Assembly (NCBI GenBank): GCA_018241525.1
Contig: JAFEDR010000011.1
Coordinates: 248,001 to 312,000, forward strand
Source of the DNA: Pseudomonadota bacterium
GTDB lineage: Bacteria > Pseudomonadota > Gammaproteobacteria > Steroidobacterales > Steroidobacteraceae
Length of the DNA: 64,000 bases
Direction: 5' to 3'
How positions within the stretch are numbered: position 1 is the first letter of the stretch; each line of letters starts with the position of its first letter. The notes under the pieces are model-generated. The model worked only from the letters and a program-made list of their open reading frames with translations. It did no database searches and was not told the origin of the DNA. Made by a program: the position numbers and the translations under genes. Positions 34,187 to 43,392 of this stretch are shown here, piece by piece.

Positions 34187-35341
34187 ATGCACGTAGCCCT
34201 ACTCTTTAACTCTGGCGACTCTAAATTCCAAGGCACCTACGGCGATCCAATTCGCGACGCTATCCTGTCAACGAATATTCTCCAGCGCTGCGGCCGGCAA
34301 TTAAAAGTGAAGGTGGGCGACGTGCTGCTCGCCTCGAACGCGCACTCTTCGAAACAATCACTGGTCCATCTCGCAAAACTGACCTTCTATTCATGCCGAT
34401 GGAGGCATCTTCTCGGCCACAAACTCCGCTCAACTTACTTACGCTCGACGGTTTACACGTGGACAATTCAAAACATTGATGTAGCAACCGCCCTGAGATT
34501 GCATAAATCCTTGTTGTCCGACTCGGCGTACCTCGGGATGCACGAAATTGATTTGTCGATACCTATCCACCTCGTGCTTTACCGAAATTCGCTCATCGGC
34601 ATTTATCGTATTCAGGGAAGGCGCTGCCATCTTTACGATTCAATGGGGGACGTCGACGCGAGGGACAAAGGTGAGGCTCGCGCGCTCAGGAAGCTCGGCT
34701 TCACAGTCGTGACATGGGAGGACAGGGGTGCGCACGGTACGATTTTTGACAATTTCGACACACCGCAGCATTTCGCAAAGGTGGGCGCACTGCGAAGAGT
34801 GATCGCACGGTCACGCGGGCTTGACCGGGCAGACGAAGCGATCCTTCTTCTGGAGGATCTGAGTCCGCGACTGTTAGTGACTCTCGGAACAGCGGCTCGG
34901 ACAGCGCTCGATGCACTCGATGAAGAAGAACTCGCACAAGCCGCTTTGTCTGCGCGAAGATATCTTGAACAACTCGCCGATGCGCTCTTCCCACCACGCC
35001 CTGGGCTGATTAACGGCCATCCTGTCTCTAAAGCCAAATACCAGAACCGACTGTGGGCATTTATTTCCACAAGTATCCGTCTGCATGCCCGCGGTCGCGC
35101 GACACGAATTAATCGCCTCGGAGCGCTCGTCGACGACGCAATTGTTGCTGTGAATGCAGGATTACACGGGAACTCGACGGCGAACAGGATCCGACAAGTA
35201 TTCGCAGATTTAGCGGACTTGACGGTGGAACTGCTGAATTTGGACCCTTCGAAGACCCGTCAGCCATATGCGGCGTTTCTTCCCAATATGTCCGAATTTC
35301 TTCGCGGATCGCGTCGAAGACGCCGCTTCCATACAAAGTGA
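34187..35341 (+). CDS. Unknown island protein
   Basis: 384 residues from the ATG at 34187; the frame extends upstream, but the extra residues look non-coding. No family recognised. The protein has an N-terminal MHVALLFNSGDSKFQGTYGD segment with a strand/loop look. A middle part has beta strands followed by YDSMGDVDARDKGEARALRKLGFTVVTWEDRGAHGT, a Rossmann-like beta-alpha pattern. A helical region (about 230-370) ends in a basic tail (RGSRRRRRFHTK). There is no signal peptide or membrane helix. It is first in the island on this strand, with its promoter unplaced. Nuclease or nucleotide-binding roles are guesses only. Confidence 0.6.
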   Translation: MHVALLFNSGDSKFQGTYGDPIRDAILSTNILQRCGRQLKVKVGDVLLASNAHSSKQSLVHLAKLTFYSCRWRHLLGHKLRSTYLRSTVYTWTIQNIDVATALRLHKSLLSDSAYLGMHEIDLSIPIHLVLYRNSLIGIYRIQGRRCHLYDSMGDVDARDKGEARALRKLGFTVVTWEDRGAHGTIFDNFDTPQHFAKVGALRRVIARSRGLDRADEAILLLEDLSPRLLVTLGTAARTALDALDEEELAQAALSARRYLEQLADALFPPRPGLINGHPVSKAKYQNRLWAFISTSIRLHARGRATRINRLGALVDDAIVAVNAGLHGNSTANRIRQVFADLADLTVELLNLDPSKTRQPYAAFLPNMSEFLRGSRRRRRFHTK

Positions 35342-36009
35342 GATTGGGACTATTGGCACTGCTCCTTCAACTCTACGTTTCTCCGCGTCACTATTCTCGC
35401 TGAGTGGCAATAGGCTGCTAGACAAATTCTGTGAATGCGGATCGTTGGGTTCGCAGTCGTGAGGGCAGCATTTGATTCATTTCAGCGGCCACTATTGGCT
35501 AGCGAGTGCTCTGCGGAGTTCGGGAAGAGAGTCCTCCGAGCGCGAAAATCAGCAGGAATGGAATGGAGAGTACACCGGTAGTCTGTATTCACTGCACGGA
35601 CTCCGATTCGAAACGCGGAGTCCGTGTCAGCCCGGCTGAGCCAAAGACACACGCGATCAAACCAATAAGTTCTCCGGCGCTCCGTAGATCTGAAGCGCGA
35701 GGGCACCCCGCTCAGTGATCACAGGAAGTTAGTGATTCGCGACTGGAACGCTCCGGAAGAGACTACGCACGCGGCTCATGACCCAGCCAAATAGCAATTC
35801 ACCTCGCGGCGGAATCGCGATAAGTGTGTCAGACGAAGCACTAGGCCATGTATGTAGCCACTGAAATCCGTCGTGTGATCTTTCGGTCGATGTTGGATGG
35901 CACGAACGTCGAAATGAGCACAGGCAGCTTCGGTCGCTCTTTACAATGTGGCAGCCGCGGCGCGACTGTATATGGAAGACTCTAGTATGAAGCTTGTGCG
36001 AGACCTCAC
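35342..36009. other. Gene-poor stretch in island, 668 bp
   Basis: Only short frames on either strand (70-74 codons), none with a clear ribosome-binding site or similarity I recognise. Lower GC than flanks. Possibly remnants of earlier insertions. Confidence 0.5.
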
Positions 36010-36906
36010 GTGACAGAAGCGAAGCACGGCGACCCTGAAGATGGAGGAGACGGCGGCTCGCCGTATGAGGCCCCGCATCGAAGTACGTGGGGAACGCGGT
36101 TCTTGCGCAGGGAGCGGGCGGAAAAGCGTCCTGAGCCAGACCGTGTGATTTCAGAGGAAGAGGCGCTTCAGACTGCAGAACGTCACCTTAACGGGCTAAC
36201 CAAACTGCTGGCGATACCAGTACCGCTCATCGCTGCGACGATGGTCGCGCTAGGAACCAACCACGAGCAAATTGAGCTTTTTGCGGGCAGGTACCCTCGC
36301 GAATACGCGGACGCGGCGGCTAGGACCATTATTACCCTCGTCTTTGCGCAGTGTTCGCTACATCTCGCGCTGCTTTGCACGATGACAGAACTCGCGCCGA
36401 ATTCGGAGAAGTTGAGACGACTGCTCGCGTGGCATCCAGGGCCCTGCAATCCCTTCTACGTTACTCCCATGAAGTTGCTTCGCAATCGCACAGAACTCTC
36501 CAATATGCTTGACCGTTTGGCGATCTGGCGACTATTGACGACTCAGATGGGTGTCGGCTTCGTGGTCGGTTTCGCTCAGGGTTTTCGCATGGCGTACGCT
36601 CCAATGCTGGTGGCGTACTGGTACAGCCTGGCCGGCTACGGCGTTTATTATTTCAATCGTAACTTGTCAGATCAGCTAATCACACGGGCGCTTACATTTG
36701 AGCGTGCGCCTGCTGGTGGGCATTTTGATAACGTCCTAGCAATTGTTCTTTTCGGCGTAACGATTTCTATGGCGATGTCTATCATCGGCATCACGGAGTT
36801 TGTGCGTGCCCGCGAAGGGAAGATACGTTGGCCGCTTCTGCAGCTTCTCGCTAGCTACCTATTCGGCTACGCCCTCGCCATTCGCCTGAGCGCTTCTATC
36901 CAATAG
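36010..36906 (+). CDS. Multi-pass membrane protein, unknown
   Basis: 298 residues from a GTG start at 36010. The first ~60 residues are charged (ERAEKRPEPDRVISEEEAL), then membrane segments about LLAIPVPLIAATMVALG, ARTIITLVFAQCSLHLALLC, LTTQMGVGFVVGFAQGFRM, LVAYWYSLAGYGVYYF, LAIVLFGVTISMAMSIIGI and LLQLLASYLFGYALAI. No family recognised. A soluble N-terminus with five or six helices resembles membrane effectors of abortive infection systems in outline only. No ribosome-binding site stands out. Confidence 0.6.
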   Translation: MTEAKHGDPEDGGDGGSPYEAPHRSTWGTRFLRRERAEKRPEPDRVISEEEALQTAERHLNGLTKLLAIPVPLIAATMVALGTNHEQIELFAGRYPREYADAAARTIITLVFAQCSLHLALLCTMTELAPNSEKLRRLLAWHPGPCNPFYVTPMKLLRNRTELSNMLDRLAIWRLLTTQMGVGFVVGFAQGFRMAYAPMLVAYWYSLAGYGVYYFNRNLSDQLITRALTFERAPAGGHFDNVLAIVLFGVTISMAMSIIGITEFVRAREGKIRWPLLQLLASYLFGYALAIRLSASIQ

Positions 36907-38216
36907 ATCGCCAACCTCGGCACTTCAGCTCCATAGCCGCCCCCTGGACTCTTGTTTCGGCTCGCCGGAGATCCAAAAGGCTGATAGTCGGACTTCGTAT
37001 CGACACGGCTGAGTCGAGCGCCAGGAACGGTCATCCCGTCCAATGCTCGCTGCGTTGGTCACAGCCCTCAGCGTCTGCTCGCGGTGACAAACTCGACGGA
37101 GGTTAGAGCGCAACCATTCGGTCGACGTATTCTCAAGACTCGACATCACCTAGTCGTAGCAGATTGCCTAGAACATGGGAGCGCGGCGAAGACCTGCAAT
37201 CGCGATCAGCGCATCGGCGCTCAATTTGAGGCAATCGGCGCATTGCTAACTCAACTGTGCGTCCCTCCAGATGTGTAGGTCCGCGCGTCGGCGCCTCATC
37301 TTTAGCTTGCAGCTAAGCGCCGCCCATGTTTGAGCCTGCGGGCGGCATAGCAGCACGGTCGACGAACATGGCATGAGTAATTCGACTCACCGATTAGCCG
37401 GCCCCAACCGACGGTGCACGATTTAGCCATTCGAGAACTGGGTCGCCCAGATGCATCCCGGCGTCCGGCAACAAGGTTCGATGTCATCCCCGAGTGGTCC
37501 TCTACATAGGGATCTTCGTGTTTGTTGTCGGCGTGCCGCTCATCAGCCAAGTGCCGCGAGGAAACGCCCAGCCTATCTATACCCAGCGTCTTTCTACATC
37601 AGAGAGATCTGGATCTTGGACCTTATGCGGTCGCGGAAACCCACGAGGCCGAGCTATAGAGCGACCAATCCTCCGGACACTGTCAACAATTGCGAAGCTA
37701 CCAAGTGCTCAAACGAGCACTGTGCTTTGCGCCAAGAACAGTCAAGTTACGACCTACCATCGCCGACGCTGATGAGACGTGACCCAAATTGACACAGCGA
37801 GCAAGCAATCTTGACGCTCCAGTCTCGGCAGCCATAGCAAGAGCACGACATCGCAAAAACGGGTTTCCCTAGCACCTATTGAAAGTTGCGATTTGCGCAC
37901 CGTTCGACGGCACCGTCTCAGTCTGTGCGAATCGGCACGCACAACTGTAATTCTACGTCCGAACGGAACAAGGCTGGTCTGCCTTGTGGGTCTCGCCTAT
38001 TCCGCATCGTCAAGCGAGACTAAGCTCGCCAGCGCCTACGTCCTTTCCGAATTCAAATTGCGCCGCCATACTCAAGGGCGTCATGTGCAATAGAGTCCGC
38101 CAGTTTCGCCAATCTGGACTGATGCGAGAATCGAACTATCAGTCGACCGTCAGTTGGCGCGCAGCAGTGAACGTCACGTTCGAATTGGTGGAGTCAGCCC
38201 GCTCATTACCCTGGTT
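36907..38216. other. Gene-poor stretch in island, 1.3 kb
   Basis: No supported gene on either strand. Short frames of 62-113 codons overlap one another, start without ribosome-binding sites and contain no recognised domain. One (37494-37772) begins with a hydrophobic MVLYIGIFVFVVGVPLI segment but soon becomes low-content. It looks like decayed sequence between two cargo modules. Confidence 0.5.
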
Positions 38217-39179
38217 TCACGCGGACATGCAATCTCCACCCGGAAATCGAATTTGAAGGCCACAAACATGGCGCGAAGCAATTCGATCGGTGGGTCTCTC
38301 CGGTTCGCCAGAGGAAATGCGCCACACTGCTGCGGTTTCATGCTTAAGCGCCGCGAGCATTGATACGACGCTGAAGATCTTTGGCCCGAACGGAAGCAAC
38401 ATCGGGCGACTGTCGCGTTCGAGTCCGAATACCAGCGATTCCAAAATGCCATACGTATCGAAGGGATTCAGCACTTCGTAGCGGATAACGCGCCGCGGCG
38501 GCGTGCTCGCAAGCAATAGCTCGTTCGCCTGCGCCACTTCAATTAAGTATTCACCAATAGGTGATTCAGGCACAAACATCCAACTCTCGTCAGCCTGGAG
38601 ATACTCTACTGCGCCGAGAGCTTTACCCACCTCGTATCCTAGGCCCACCACCGCGGTGGGTGGTCTCCCGGGGTCGAGACTCACACCAGCGAATTCTGGG
38701 CATACCGGCTCAATGTACTGCATCGGGAGTTCATTTCGATCGGATGGAGAGAAATCCGCCAACGCGTACACAATGTCGGCCTGGAACGATTCAGTGCGAC
38801 CTAACCGTTTGCAATGCATCAAGAGCTGCGCAATCCGTGAACGGGTTTGGCTTGAGACGTCTATGAGGACACGAAGTGGCACGCCGGATTCTGTGCGGAG
38901 CGTAGAGAAGACGTCTTGGATTGCGGCACGGAATCGCGCATCATTCTGTGCCGGTCGGATGTCGCAACCAAAGTCCGACATCGCAGCGCGATTTTTTCGG
39001 AATGCCAGACCCGTCTGCGGCTCGGGAAATTCCAACGCCACACGATGTTGGGCTCGAGGCTCAAATCTCTCGAGAATCGCCCGTGCACGGGACTCGTATC
39101 CGAGTGCGCAGATGAAGGCCGAATACTCGGTAGTAGAAATCTCCTTAGTGGAGAGCGGAGCGACTACAAAGTCTTCCAT
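38217..39179 (-). CDS. Unknown protein with GYESRA and DVSSQTRSR motifs (module gene D)
   Basis: 320 residues from the ATG at 39177-39179, which starts 4 nt after the ATPase stop; an alternative start at 39224 would overlap it. Clear motifs are FICALGYESRARAIL (22-36) and LRVLIDVSSQTRSRIAQLL (102-120). The second resembles a Rossmann strand followed by a phosphate-binding loop. A later part has VVGLGYEVGKALGAVEYL and ending LLPFGPKIFSVVSMLAALKHETAAVWRISSG. I have seen GYESRA-type proteins beside ATPases in accessory regions but know no assigned function. It is the last gene of a four-gene coupled operon and may be its sensor or effector. Confidence 0.75.
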   Translation of the reverse strand: MEDFVVAPLSTKEISTTEYSAFICALGYESRARAILERFEPRAQHRVALEFPEPQTGLAFRKNRAAMSDFGCDIRPAQNDARFRAAIQDVFSTLRTESGVPLRVLIDVSSQTRSRIAQLLMHCKRLGRTESFQADIVYALADFSPSDRNELPMQYIEPVCPEFAGVSLDPGRPPTAVVGLGYEVGKALGAVEYLQADESWMFVPESPIGEYLIEVAQANELLLASTPPRRVIRYEVLNPFDTYGILESLVFGLERDSRPMLLPFGPKIFSVVSMLAALKHETAAVWRISSGEPERPTDRIASRHVCGLQIRFPGGDCMSA

Positions 39180-39183
39180 TTTG

Positions 39184-41085
39184 TCAGTCGCTTCTCGCAA
39201 TCTCAGTGAACAAATCGTCCCCACGCGCGCCTTCGAAGAGAATTGAACTTAGCGAAACGGCCCGCCCAGATACAAGAGGCAAGCCATAGATTGGCGCGAG
39301 CCAATACGAAACCCTGAATCGACGACCACGGAGCGAGCGCAAAACGATCTCGCCTTCACCATCCGGCATGTAGACGAATGCCCCAATGTTCACTGCCAAT
39401 TGAAGCGCCAGAAGGAACTCGTCGGAAATGTTCGCGTCCACGATAAACGAGAGCGGCGGTTCCGCTCTAAAAGGCGCTTTGACAACCTCGCTGTGAAAGT
39501 ACTCCGCCACAGTCTTCACCAGCTGATGAACCGACCTGAATTTAGACTGAGTGGCTGGTAATCCGCTGGAGAGGGTTGACAACAATGCGTTGAATCGGTG
39601 CGCAGCCGCCAACATGGCGGCACCTTGGCGATCTCGTCGGATTCGAAGTTGGCCAGAGTCGCTGGCATCCTCCAGTATCCGCGCAAGAACCATTTTTAGC
39701 CAGCGAGGATGCCCCTCTGAGATTGCAAAGAACGCTTCTGCGCCGGTATAGAGGTCTATGCCTTTCCGGCTGCGGGCGACAGATTGCACATTGCCGTCGC
39801 TTTGGCTCGGTCCTCGGTAGAACGCGCGTACAGCCACGATGGGCGCGACTTTACGAATTACGCGCGCCTTTTCCTCTTCTCGCATTCTATTTATTGATTG
39901 CGGGGTGACATCCCGGGCCGACATGTAACTCCGAAATGTTGAATCGATGTCATAAAGCTGCTTAAAGGCTCTACCCCGCTTTCCCGTTAGCGCATATACG
40001 TCTCTGCGACGAGCCCGGCCGCGCCGACCGCTCTCACCTTGCTCTGCAACGGGGTCGTCGTCCGTAGACGCCGAATCGCCGAGTGCCTCAAACGCCGAGG
40101 TGTTAGGAAGCCGCAGCCTCCGCAATGTTGTATCCCAGATTGCAACGCAGAAGGGCAATTGCTCGTGCGCCCGCTCGGCCGGTCTCCGCTGTGCGAACCA
40201 GAGTGCGACCTGCTCGTAATCTTGTCCGGCCGCCGGGGCGGTTCCCGCTTCGCCAATAGAGATGTTGTTGTTGAAAGGGCTGAGCGCTAGCTTCAATAGC
40301 AAACGCGAATCCGCCGATCGGAGCGCCTCAAATAGGTACTTCTGAATCCAAGCAGGCGCGATCTCCAACTCATCAAACAGTAGCGCCCATCGCCGGTGGC
40401 CCTCAGCGACAGCGTCATTAAAGATTTCTACGAAAAGTGCCGCGGCCTGCAAGAGGTCGATGGAAGATAAAGGATGTCCGATTTGCGACCCACCGGGATC
40501 TTTCGCAATCGCGCTATCAACGCTTGATCTCAGAGAGAGAAGCGCCCGCCTCAATGAATGACGTAGGCCTAGGAGCGACGGGGTCTCAAGATTCAGTCCC
40601 CAGGCATTGGCTACTTCCCGCACAAGGGCAACTTCTCGGCTTCTTTCCAAATGGACCCCAAGAAACCTCTGGGTTCCCACGTCGTCCACTTCTAGAACTC
40701 GCCACTCTGCGGTCTCTACAAGAGCGCGAAGCGCGCTCGTAGTAAATGCGGCTTGCATCACCCTCTGGGCAGTCCCCGGGTCCAATGCGGCCGAAACCTG
40801 CTGGCTCCAACTGATGTCCGCTGGGACAAAAGCTCCGCAATAGTCAACAAGATTTCGAATTTCGCCGGCCGACTTCGTCGCCCATGCAGACAACGCGGCC
40901 GGCTGCAGCATTTTCAGTAACGTAGTCTTCCCGCTCCCGCGAGGTCCAACGATGAGTGTGTGCCCTCGTCTCGCGACGCGACTGAAGTGATGGGGAGGTA
41001 CGAAGGTTTCCGCGACCTCAGTCTCCGTAAGCCAGCGCGCATTGAAGGCAAGCTCCGGGCTACTGAGCGCAATTGGCTTGCTCAT
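39184..41085 (-). CDS. ORC/Cdc6-like AAA ATPase (module gene C)
   Basis: 633 residues. Walker A is GPRGSGKT at 47-54 (TLIVGPRGSGKTTLLKML). Walker B is RRWALLFDELEIAP at about 231-244. A sensor-like region follows (DSRLLLKLALSPFNN). The layout, with a long helical C-terminal half and a PLLSFIVDANISDEFLLALQLAVNIGAFVYMPDGEGEIVLRSLRGRRFRVSYWLAP winged-helix-like end, is that of proteins annotated as ORC/Cdc6-family AAA ATPases. Its ATG overlaps the phosphoesterase stop (ATGA). Probably a DNA- or protein-loading motor coupled to the neighbours; the partner is inferred. Confidence 0.85.
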   Translation of the reverse strand: MSKPIALSSPELAFNARWLTETEVAETFVPPHHFSRVARRGHTLIVGPRGSGKTTLLKMLQPAALSAWATKSAGEIRNLVDYCGAFVPADISWSQQVSAALDPGTAQRVMQAAFTTSALRALVETAEWRVLEVDDVGTQRFLGVHLERSREVALVREVANAWGLNLETPSLLGLRHSLRRALLSLRSSVDSAIAKDPGGSQIGHPLSSIDLLQAAALFVEIFNDAVAEGHRRWALLFDELEIAPAWIQKYLFEALRSADSRLLLKLALSPFNNNISIGEAGTAPAAGQDYEQVALWFAQRRPAERAHEQLPFCVAIWDTTLRRLRLPNTSAFEALGDSASTDDDPVAEQGESGRRGRARRRDVYALTGKRGRAFKQLYDIDSTFRSYMSARDVTPQSINRMREEEKARVIRKVAPIVAVRAFYRGPSQSDGNVQSVARSRKGIDLYTGAEAFFAISEGHPRWLKMVLARILEDASDSGQLRIRRDRQGAAMLAAAHRFNALLSTLSSGLPATQSKFRSVHQLVKTVAEYFHSEVVKAPFRAEPPLSFIVDANISDEFLLALQLAVNIGAFVYMPDGEGEIVLRSLRGRRFRVSYWLAPIYGLPLVSGRAVSLSSILFEGARGDDLFTEIARSD

Positions 41086-42290
41086 GGCTTCGATACTTGC
41101 CGGGGTAGCTGCCCGTCGAATTCGACGGTCATTTTGTATTGGCTCATCAGCAGTGAGAAGACCTTTTGAGCCTTCTCGGGTGGAAGGTAATCCAGCATAG
41201 GTTCGAGACGAACGAGTTCATCCCAACGGCTATAGGATCCCTCGGACACGAGCCGGAAGATTCTGTTCGCGTACACTGTAGGGGCCTCGCGCGCACCAAA
41301 CGGCGACACCGCGGGTAGCTGTCCGTTTGCAGCGATTGCCCATCCGCGTCCGTACGCCCAGTCCCATGCACGGACTCGCCCGACCAGACCCAGGTCCCTG
41401 ATGTCATTCAGCGGATACTCGATCAGGTACATTTGATTCCGAGCGAGCGTCGAGAGCTCCTTGTAGATACGCGCCGAAAAGCTTCCGCATGAGAGAACAA
41501 CGGGCGGATTCGCTGCGCCTGATGCGTAGATTAGATTTGGATGGTGTTTGTGCCCATGCACTATCATCCAACTGCCAAAATCGCCTGATCCCAGTAGGTG
41601 CACCAAGTGATTCCCATCCATCATCACGTCAAATGAACTGTTCGGAATTCTCAACTCCGGGTGTCTGTGTGGATGGTGGTGACATAGGAGTACGTTGACT
41701 AGCTTCGGGCTTGCTCCGCTGAGATAACGCTTGATTTCCTCAAGTGTGGCTATGGACACTCGGCCACGCTCCCACTCGTTTTCTATCCAGTGATATGCGG
41801 AGCTGTTCAGCGAAACGACGCGTAAGTTGGTTGCTTCAACTACTGCGAAATGATGAGCCCAATATCGATTTGATTCAGACTCGCTGCTGACTGGATATCG
41901 TGGCGCAAGTCCTTTGAGGATCTCAGTCGGATCGTACGAATTGTGCTTGAGGCGAGAGTCCAGATCGTGATTGCCAGTTGCAGCGATCAGTTGTTGAGCG
42001 CCAACAGCTTGCTTAAGCTCCGCTAGCCGCTTCCAAGCGTCCGCCAGCGCGCCGGGGTGAGCTCGGTTCCCGAGATCGCCAGGACAAAGCACGTAGTCTG
42101 CAGCGATCGCTTCGGTCTTGATTAGCTCAAGGGCTGTGACGAAGGGGTCGCCATTTGGAGAGGTCGGCGATGGCGTCATTGACAGGTGAGATTCGTCGGA
42201 AGTTGGATCTGGATCTACATGCAGATCACTAAGAACGAGCAGCCGTATGCATTGCGCGGCGGCTTCGACGGCGTGGGAGGCTTCAGTCAT
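41082..42290 (-). CDS. Calcineurin-like metallophosphoesterase (module gene B)
   Basis: 402 residues from the ATG at 42288-42290, which overlaps the methyltransferase stop by 8 nt; an upstream start at 42353 is possible but would overlap more. All metal motifs are present: D22 and H24 (LLVLSDLHVD), D72 (LCPGDLGN), N107/H108/D109 (ATGNHDLDS), a HHHPH motif and VHGHKHHP. Mre11-like or cyclic-nucleotide phosphodiesterase activity is possible. The stop overlaps the ATPase start (ATGA). Enzyme activity is very likely; the substrate is unknown. Confidence 0.9.
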   Translation of the reverse strand: MTEASHAVEAAAQCIRLLVLSDLHVDPDPTSDESHLSMTPSPTSPNGDPFVTALELIKTEAIAADYVLCPGDLGNRAHPGALADAWKRLAELKQAVGAQQLIAATGNHDLDSRLKHNSYDPTEILKGLAPRYPVSSESESNRYWAHHFAVVEATNLRVVSLNSSAYHWIENEWERGRVSIATLEEIKRYLSGASPKLVNVLLCHHHPHRHPELRIPNSSFDVMMDGNHLVHLLGSGDFGSWMIVHGHKHHPNLIYASGAANPPVVLSCGSFSARIYKELSTLARNQMYLIEYPLNDIRDLGLVGRVRAWDWAYGRGWAIAANGQLPAVSPFGAREAPTVYANRIFRLVSEGSYSRWDELVRLEPMLDYLPPEKAQKVFSLLMSQYKMTVEFDGQLPRQVSKP

Positions 42291-43113
42291 CGGCGACGAT
42301 GTTGGTGTAGATGAATTCAAAGATCCGCTTCCGTTTGGAGGCAAATCCTCCAACGTTCCGAATTACACGCTGCCGCACAGCACGCCAGCCAGGAAGGCGT
42401 GCTTTCAGAGAGCCGTTATACGAAACGATAAGATACGCTCCGCGCCTAGCAGCGGAAGTTAACGCCGCGATCAATCGATCTTCGTCCTCGGAGTTAAACG
42501 CGGCGTACCCGTACTCACCTTTGAATACACGACCTGCGGCGTAGTAAGGGGGATCAACATAGACCAAGTCTCGCTTTCCAGCGAGGCGCAAGGTCTCCTC
42601 GAAATCGCAGCAGACAAGGCGTGCGCGCTTAAGTAGTTTCGCAAATGCTTTGAATTCGGCAGGTCGCGGCATCTTCCCGGTTGTACGGCCGTAGGGCACG
42701 TTAAAACGGCGCTGCTGATTCTCGCGATAGACGCCGTTGAAGCAATACCTGTTCAGGTAGATGAACCGCGCAGCTCGGCCAACTGACGATAGCCTCTCCG
42801 GATCAATGCTTCGGATTCGATAATAGGTGTCAGAACTTACTGGCCACCGGGTCGCTTGTCGGGCGACCTTCCCAGGTTCTAGCCGGACGACGCGATACGC
42901 TTCGATCAGCCCTGGGTTGATGTCGGAGATGACGGCACGTCTCGGCCTAGCGGCGACGAATACGGCGGCTGATCCCGCGAACGGCTCTAGATATCGTTCG
43001 TAGTTTTTCGGGAATAGACCTCGAATCGTCGGGACTAGCTGGCGTTTGCTGCCGGCCCATCGCAAGATCGGCCGACCCCTTGGTTTTGAAGGTGAACGGG
43101 CTGTTCTGGTCAC
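42283..43113 (-). CDS. D12-class N6-adenine DNA methyltransferase (Dam-like; module gene A)
   Basis: 276 residues from a GTG start at 43111-43113. The AdoMet motifs are in the D12 (alpha) order: LRWAGSK (17-23), LEPFAGSAAVF (42-52), IV DPPY at 187-190 (DLVYVDPPYYA) and a C-terminal FEFIYTNI. The same class includes Dam and DpnM. It is the first gene of the coupled four-gene operon. No restriction endonuclease gene is next to it, so it might protect self DNA for the downstream ATPase/phosphoesterase, or act alone. Confidence 0.92.
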   Translation of the reverse strand: MTRTARSPSKPRGRPILRWAGSKRQLVPTIRGLFPKNYERYLEPFAGSAAVFVAARPRRAVISDINPGLIEAYRVVRLEPGKVARQATRWPVSSDTYYRIRSIDPERLSSVGRAARFIYLNRYCFNGVYRENQQRRFNVPYGRTTGKMPRPAEFKAFAKLLKRARLVCCDFEETLRLAGKRDLVYVDPPYYAAGRVFKGEYGYAAFNSEDEDRLIAALTSAARRGAYLIVSYNGSLKARLPGWRAVRQRVIRNVGGFASKRKRIFEFIYTNIVADD

Positions 43114-43392
43114 GTCATTCCAAATGCAGGCTAGGTTGGGCCCTTGTCAGACCCCAGTTCCATTCCGTCCGAAGGATTCGCGAAATTACCGCGAGCAGGT
43201 CGAGTCAAGCTTCCTATGCTGACACTCGGCAATGCGCGGGTCCTGGCACACCTAGGACCGCAACTTCGGCGGATCATCTATATAAACAATAACTTGTGAA
43301 GGAGGTACTGTCACGTAACTAGTAATGGGATCCCCTCCCTCAGCCGGCCGAGGCCCCCCAAGGCGACGAAGGCCGGCTACTAATCGTCATCG
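43114..43392 (-). promoter_or_regulatory. AT-rich promoter region of the four-gene operon
   Basis: 279 bp between the polymerase-like gene and the methyltransferase. A hairpin with 8-bp arms AGCCGGCC and GGCCGGCT (loop about 20 nt) lies just after the upstream stop, near 43340-43378, and may end its transcript. An AT-rich patch at about 43277-43296 (reading TTGTTTATATAGAT on the minus strand) is about 160 bp from the GTG and is the best place for a promoter, although no ideal -35/-10 pair is visible. Confidence 0.35.

Noticed and set aside
37494..37772. Short frame with a hydrophobic N-terminus inside the gene-poor stretch
   Set aside because: No ribosome-binding site, no recognisable C-terminal part and many overlapping frames; not supported as a gene.
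39180..39224. Earlier start for the GYESRA protein
   Set aside because: It would overlap the ATPase gene by about 40 nt and adds residues with no motif; the ATG at 39179 follows the ATPase stop by 4 nt.
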